Notes under the pieces: generated by a model
The model's input: the letters and a program-made list of their open reading frames with translations, nothing else
What the model was told of the DNA's origin: nothing
Databases searched by the model: none
In this document: positions 58,487-64,000 of the stretch, piece after piece
How positions within the stretch are numbered: the first letter of the stretch is position 1
Layout: every line of letters begins with the position of its first letter
Translations under genes and position numbers: made by a program
NCBI RefSeq assembly: GCF_003171515.1
Contig: NC_089390.1
Location: 3,038,001-3,102,000 of the forward strand
Length of the DNA stretch: 64,000 bases
Source of the DNA: Pyrenophora tritici-repentis
Taxonomy: Eukaryota > Ascomycota > Dothideomycetes > Pleosporales > Pleosporaceae
Direction of reading: 5' to 3'

Positions 58487-61105
58487 ACGCGCATGTCCCA
58501 ACAACCTTTCAATATCGCAGTCATTTTGTCCTATTCTATTGAGATAAAGCTTGCTTTGTAAGCAAAGAAGCAAATGCATTAAGCTCTATCAGGAGTTTGT
58601 TAGCGGGGAAGTCTCATTGGGCCTATTCCTAGGTTGGGAAGCTTTTCTGCAACACAACCTGCGAGAGACAAGGAGAAACAGCTACTTTTTGTGTGAGTTC
58701 TACGAGGATAATAAGAAGTATCTAGTGTAATATAACAAATGTAGGCAACTCTTCTATGTCGCGATTAAGTTGCGTGATATGAGTTTTTTTAGAGCCCGGG
58801 CAAACACCTACTGCGTAAAGTTAAACTATATTTCTACTACTATCTTCTACTAACCAGTATGACTCCTAACTAATTATGTAAATCATAGTACGTCGAAATA
58901 CTCAACAACCTCTACTTTTCCAATAAGAGGCTGGTTACGGAAAGCGTATTGGATCTGTTCAGTAAGCAGACTATGTGTACTAAGAGCGAATCGTATGGTG
59001 ATAGGGCCATAAATGTAAACTACTACTGCGCACCGCTATCTAGAATAAGTAAACACAAAACATAGATATAATAGGATTATATTCTGGAATATTATTAGTT
59101 ATTGTTGAGAATATCTAGGTTCAGTCCAGGGTAGAAGGTGCTTGAGAGTCACATGATATGCTGGTGTGGCAGGCACTGCCCGGCGGGCAATAGCACCCAC
59201 CACAACAGCCAAAAGTCTGTGACACCGGACAACACGATAGTTAATACAATACGTTGCAACCACTCTGCCTTGTCCCTCTCACTTGGTAACCTGTGGTAGT
59301 CATACTACTGGAGGGACCTCGTTGTCAGGCCTACGCAATGCGAGGTGTACAATATATATCGTTAGTATTAGTGCACCATCTTGCATAAGAGTTTACCTAC
59401 GGTTCCCTCTGAGGACATAACCTGCCTAGGTAACATGGAGACAAGGTATGTTACCATGCCCAGGTGTTCAACAGTCAGAAGAGATGGCAGCTATGAGTAG
59501 TTGCCCTGAACTTATAATTTCTTCCAGCAAGATTGGGTATCCCAATGATCGCAATGTGCGCATCTGTGACTCGCTCCCTCGAAACTTCAGAGAAAGCATC
59601 TCACAACCAATCCTGTATACCGGGAGGGGACACAGGTAGTAACTAAGGCAACGAATAAACTTAGGTAAGCAACATTTGAATCAACACAAGACGGAACTAT
59701 ACTTCCGATGCTCGGCAAAGAGATGGAAGTGTATACGAAACATACCACGAAATAAAACTCGTGCGCATTGACCTCGTGGTTGTTCCCTGAGTGCGAGGGC
59801 GATAAGACAGCCCTGGAACCGCACGTATGGGATAGGAAATTACTCATCATTATGTCATTCGAAACTCAACCTGTCAACACTGACACCTGCCATCACTGCC
59901 ACTGTAATATGCCCAAGTCGCGGTAGCACAAGAACTCCAAACCCTGTATCTTCCAGCTGCTATTGCATATAGTTGGACATTCCGATAACCTAACACCCTT
60001 GTTCGCGTGCGTAGTCACTAACTATCTACATCCCGACATCACGGCCAGGAATCAAGTTGGTCACAGGATCCCGAGGTCGGAAACACTTAGGCCACAAATC
60101 TACGTCCCCCCTTATTACTCCTGGATCCATGCAGCTGCCGGTCTTCGCGAGCCGCTGATGTTGGTTGAATAGTACGCGAAGCGTTTGGCGTAGACAATCC
60201 GCGGGACAGGGGTCTTATTCGGGCCTTTTATGGGGAATTTTGTAAGCGAACCTCGCGCTAATGCAGGTTCGCCAGCGATGAGCATTTCCCGGCTCCCCTG
60301 CCGTCGACGAGTGCCATCACGAAGAGGATCACAACATGGTGGGATTCTGAAATTCTGAACCAGCTGGGATAGACAAAGGAGATGAATCTCGCGTGTCTGG
60401 CTGCCTTCGATATAAAGTGTCTCAAGATGGTGGATTAATGCAGCCTGCACGGTCCACTGTGAGACGGAATCGACGCCCTCTGAGCCAGCAGGCCAGTCCA
60501 TGAAGAAGAGTAAGAGACCGCTTTCTCAACTTGCATATGCTCCAGGGTTCAGTTATAACCGTGCCTCCATCACTGGAGTCTGAGCGCGCACAGCACCCAG
60601 GGGGATGGTCCAGCCGTGCCACATTCGACCAGTTGGTACCCTTAGGCCGCCCACACCAAACAATCACGACCTCGACACGGGAAAGCATGTTAGTAACGCT
60701 CGCCGCGCATTACCAGTAGCATCCCAGACACTGCCCCAGGAGGGAACGAAAACTGGGCCTACATGGGTCTCTCTGGCAGCTGGTGAACAAGACAGATGTT
60801 GATGGTTATTTGGCATTCTGGGGTGGGTCTCCATATCGCACGGCAAAGCTTCGATAGCAGATTGATATGCGTCGAATTCCTTCCTCTTTTGAAACCCCCT
60901 TGGGAGAATGCACTCCGCTTAGCCGTGCCTCACACTGGACCGCAATGTTCTCAAGAAGATCCACCTTCGCACGGCAGAGCGATGTGTTCCTGCAGTATTC
61001 TCTTCCATTCGTTTTCTGCCCTCTCATGAATTGTTTCTTTTCCCTATCGTTCTTGTCCATTATTTTGTGTTGTAGAAACAGCTCTCGCTATAGTGAATCT
61101 TAAAA
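58487..61105. other. gene-poor flank right of the transposon nest
   Basis: The first 600-700 bp are AT-rich with many stops in all frames. The remainder has only short unsupported frames on both strands (for example 60115-60501 minus and 59963-60172 plus). The last few hundred bases should contain the promoter of the membrane-protein gene that starts at 61106. Confidence 0.45.
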
Positions 61106-62378
61106 ATGACATACTATGGGGATAATTCCCCACAACTCGCTGCCTCGGTGATCGCACTGACAGTGATCGCGTTCATTACTTTCGGTTTGCGGGTTTACAC
61201 AAGACTCCACAACCATGCCTGGGGATTAGATGACTGGGCTATGACCATCGCAACTGTACGTAAGACCTCGGTGATCTCGCTGGAGGTCAGTTAGGCTAAC
61301 AACAAAACTCCAGGTACCATTCACAGGATTATCCATATCGTGTATTGGAGGTGCATTTAGTGGGATTGGAGTGCACGAGTTCAGACTCTCGGCAGCTGAG
61401 AAAGTCCAGGGAATGCAGGTATGAATATATACATCTTTCAACAGCCTCAATCCCTTACTGATCTACTTAGTTTTTCTTCTTTTTCGAATGCTTTTACTGC
61501 GCCGCTATCATCCCCATCAAACTAAGTATCTCTTTCATGCTGATCCGTATCGCATCGAGAAGAAAACTGTTTGTATACAGTCTATACGCCGTCTCCGCCA
61601 TGTTCGTAACCATGAACCTCATCGCATTGTTGTACATCATATTTCAATGCGCGCCAATATCATACGCCTGGGATACTTCGACTCTTGGCGGGAAGTGCAA
61701 CCCCGCGCAGACGCTTGCAGATATCTACTACGCGACAACAGCGGTCAACATTGCGACGGACTGGTTTTGTGCGCTGTTGCCCATACCACTTCTATGGAAT
61801 GTACAATTGAACAGGAACGCCAAGCTATCGGTGGGTGTCATTCTTGGGTTGGGAGCCTTGTGAGTCCAGTTCGGTTGTACTATGTTTAGCATTGCTCACA
61901 TCCGTCGTAGGGCCAGTCTGTCAGCCTGCATTCGCCTTGTCTATACTGTCAACCTAACCAACGCAACCGAATATCTCCGTAAGCTCCGATACTCACCTGA
62001 TCAACTCGCGCACTACTAACGCACTGAACAGATGGCGTCTCCGATGTGGTCCTTTGGGGCTATGCCGAAAACGGCGTCGGCATGATTGTAGGATGTGTCG
62101 CTACCCTCCGCCCCCTCTTGCAACGCGTCCTCAGACTTGGAAGCAGTGGTAGCTCGAATCCAAACCATCAAACACCCAAGGCAGGCTATGTGAGACGACC
62201 AGCTGTCAAGAGCCATCTGAGTGGAAGGGATGAGGAGTGGGTTGCCCTAGAGGATGGCCAAATGGTAAACATGGTCCAGGGTCGGAGCACCTCTGGAAGT
62301 GAAGAGCACATATTGCCTATGAATGGTACCGGTATCCATGTTACTAGTACGGTGGAGCAGAGGTCCAGTGCTATTTGA
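61106..62378 (+). CDS. seven-helix fungal rhodopsin-like (PTH11-related) membrane protein, 5 exons
   Basis: Exons are 61106-61255, 61314-61418, 61471-61859, 61911-61978 and 62032-62378, giving 352 residues with all phases consistent and canonical GT..AG introns. Intron 4 has a CTACTAAC branch site. Seven hydrophobic segments are seen: LAASVIALTVIAFITFGLRV, the VPFTGLSISCIGG region, ECFYCAAIIPIKLSISFML, SLYAVSAMFVTMNLIALLY, TAVNIATDWFCALLPIPLL, LSVGVILGLGALASLSACI and GMIVGCVATLRPLL. LRVYTRL followed by WGLDDW is the hallmark of the large fungal rhodopsin-domain family. These plasma-membrane proteins are presumed receptors, and PTH11 of Magnaporthe belongs to the same broad group. There is no N-terminal CFEM domain. 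The cytoplasmic tail is about 80 residues and hydrophilic. The ligand is unknown. Confidence 0.88.
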
Positions 62379-63753
62379 GGGAAGAGAATGCTGGGTTCTC
62401 CGCGTATGTGTCGATGCGAAACGATAATAGGTCAGAGCCAACATTGCATGTATAGAAATAAGAAAAACCAAGTCAATGTCCACTTCTCGTCGCACTCCTT
62501 CAAATCATCGATCTACGATCCAGATGGTTGCGCTTATCGTCCATGCAACTAAAAGGATTTGCAAACTTGGACAGGGAGGTGTCTCCTGAGGCTGACTAGC
62601 CAATCATGATACAATCCAACTGATCATCGCTACAAACGATAAAATGTGGGAACTTCCCCAAGGAGAAGCGATACGAGACTTTTTCAGTTCTTGCAATGAC
62701 GAGCAACCTGTAACTTTGAAGTGAGGCGGAATACTATAGGCTTCGGGATATGTGTGCCGGCACTATTCAGGCGGCTGGACGTTGCGCAACGCTCCGAGTT
62801 TTGCCGAGCGTCCCGGAGGCCAGGGCTAGCCCTAGGCCTAAAACAAATTTAGAGGGCTTACGTCACAGCGACGGGATCCTTGCTTGTCGTGTGACGGCTT
62901 GTTTGTGCTTCGCGACTTTACAGTACATACGACAACGTTCTTCTTGTTTTGCGGGTGGACTTGCTCAGTGTCTGTAATTTCTTCTTCGGAGATAATGCCT
63001 TTGCAAAGTGTGTTTTAAAATAGACAATTGCATCCCTCAGCCTGTTAGGGTTGGAGGCGCTGGTTGCTGGCTTCGAGGCAGGTACCTTGCCGAGTGATCT
63101 TGTTACCTACCTTGGTACTTATGATAGGGTGTCTTGGGTCTGAGCATGCCAAAACTGCATGAGTCGTTCCAGCGAGCAATGAGCAGTCATGGGTGTTGAG
63201 ACTAGGCAGCAGAAGGGTGGAAGGTTTGCCCTTGCGCTTATTGATTACAACCACAGACATTGGGCACTTGAAGTTACCTCCCTAGGTACTTTAATGACCA
63301 CACCGCGAACTTTCAATGAATACGCCCCTCTAGCGCCCCTCTAGCGTGTGCAATGAGGTTCTGGAGAGCTTTACTCCTCTATGGAGCTAATAACAAGTGT
63401 TCACATTCGGCGGACGTCCATCACCTTCACCATCTGGGCATTCGAGAAACACCTGTGCTACTGACGAGCGATGACAGCATCGAACGAAGTTCTTCTTGCT
63501 TCTAAGCGAGGTTCAGCTGGGACGTAACTAAATGTGAGCTTCTCCGCATGGAGCCAATCCCGCCCTGCATTACGCTTGCATATAGTATAGTCCTAGCACG
63601 CTGTTGCCTAATGTTTGTGTCGCAGCAAATCCTGGCCTTTGCTTCTGTTCATAGTACTTAAACCATACGAATAGCCATTGATTCTCATCAACATTTTCAA
63701 TTCACATCCAATACAGCTGCCGGCTATCCTTCAAGAACGCCAACTGATTCGTA
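62379..63753. other. intergenic, no gene seen
   Basis: About 1.4 kb between the membrane-protein gene and the truncated gene at the window edge. Open frames at 62750-62977 (+) and 63045-63260 (-) are short and carry no recognisable content. GCCCCTCTAGC is repeated in tandem near 63331-63345. Confidence 0.45.
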
Positions 63754-64000
63754 ATGGCATCTGCATCAGGTAGCGTGTTCGGTGAGACGCTTCATACAAT
63801 CACCACCACCAAACTTGAGGAGCTCGCAAAGCAACGCGTTGCCTTTGAAGAAGAGTACTCTGCGCTACTCGACTCCATAAAAGCAGAACCAGATCCACTC
63901 AAGCGTGTAGGCCTCTTACTTGATGGCTCGAAAATATGTCTTGGCATTCGGACGGACAATAAGGGAACCAAAGATGGCCGGACCAGCCGTGTAATTATCA
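63754..64000 (+). CDS. 5' part of an unidentified gene, cut by the window end
   Basis: The frame from ATG 63754 stays open to the last base, giving 82 codons. The start MASASGSVFGETLHTITTTK is followed by a charged helix (LEELAKQRVAFEEEYSALLDSI) and a segment LKRVGLLLDGSKICLGIRT. The pattern resembles the N terminus of a group of large fungal proteins of unknown function that I recall only vaguely, so no function is assigned. The codon pattern and a clean ATG suggest a real gene. Confidence 0.6.
   Translation, partial: MASASGSVFGETLHTITTTKLEELAKQRVAFEEEYSALLDSIKAEPDPLKRVGLLLDGSKICLGIRTDNKGTKDGRTSRVII

Overview
The window looks like a filamentous ascomycete nuclear chromosome, most likely a pleosporalean Dothideomycete. 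This rests on short (45-60 bp) GT..AG introns with CTAAC/CTGAC-like branch sites, on typical Pezizomycotina families (SSD1, PKC1 with HR1-C2-C1-kinase order, a seven-helix fungal rhodopsin-like protein, an Rds1-type ferritin-like secreted protein), and on Fot/Pogo and Ty1/Copia transposons. The genus cannot be fixed from the sequence alone. No RNA gene, CRISPR array or operon was found.

Layout. 0.5-20.2 kb is a conserved, gene-dense arm: a secreted ferritin-like protein (-), SSD1 (-), GLE1 (+), an F-box-like protein (+), a small single-pass membrane protein (+), MAK21/NOC1 (-) and TRP4 (+). At 20.5-26.5 kb lies a complete 6,002-bp Ty1/Copia retrotransposon with identical 197-bp LTRs, a perfect 5-bp target duplication and one uninterrupted gag-pol frame. 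From 26.5 to 38.6 kb is a gene-poor stretch holding a single C2H2 zinc-finger regulator. From 38.6 to 46.7 kb is a second housekeeping cluster: GPN1 (-) divergent from CWF19 (+), then PKC1 (-, seven exons). From 48.2 to 49.8 kb is a broken hypothetical gene. At about 50.3-58.5 kb is a nest: a Fot/Pogo DDE transposon with an intact transposase gene, into whose 3' part a second copy of the same Copia element has inserted in the opposite orientation (6,001 bp, own target duplication, a single G lost between gag and pol). From 58.5 to 64 kb are gene-poor flanks, a five-exon rhodopsin-like membrane protein (+) and the 5' end of an unidentified gene cut by the window edge.

Function. The conserved genes cover cell-wall integrity and translation control (PKC1, SSD1), mRNA export (GLE1), splicing (CWF19), RNA polymerase II assembly (GPN1), large-subunit ribosome biogenesis (MAK21) and tryptophan synthesis (TRP4). 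They are independently transcribed neighbours, several in divergent pairs with short shared promoters.

The most interesting signals are the two near-identical Copia copies, the one-base difference that turns a fused gag-pol into an overlapping two-frame layout, the absence of visible RIP damage, and the Copia-in-Fot nest. The large inverted repeat formed by the two copies encloses about 26 kb of genes. I see no clear sign of an entirely new type of system.
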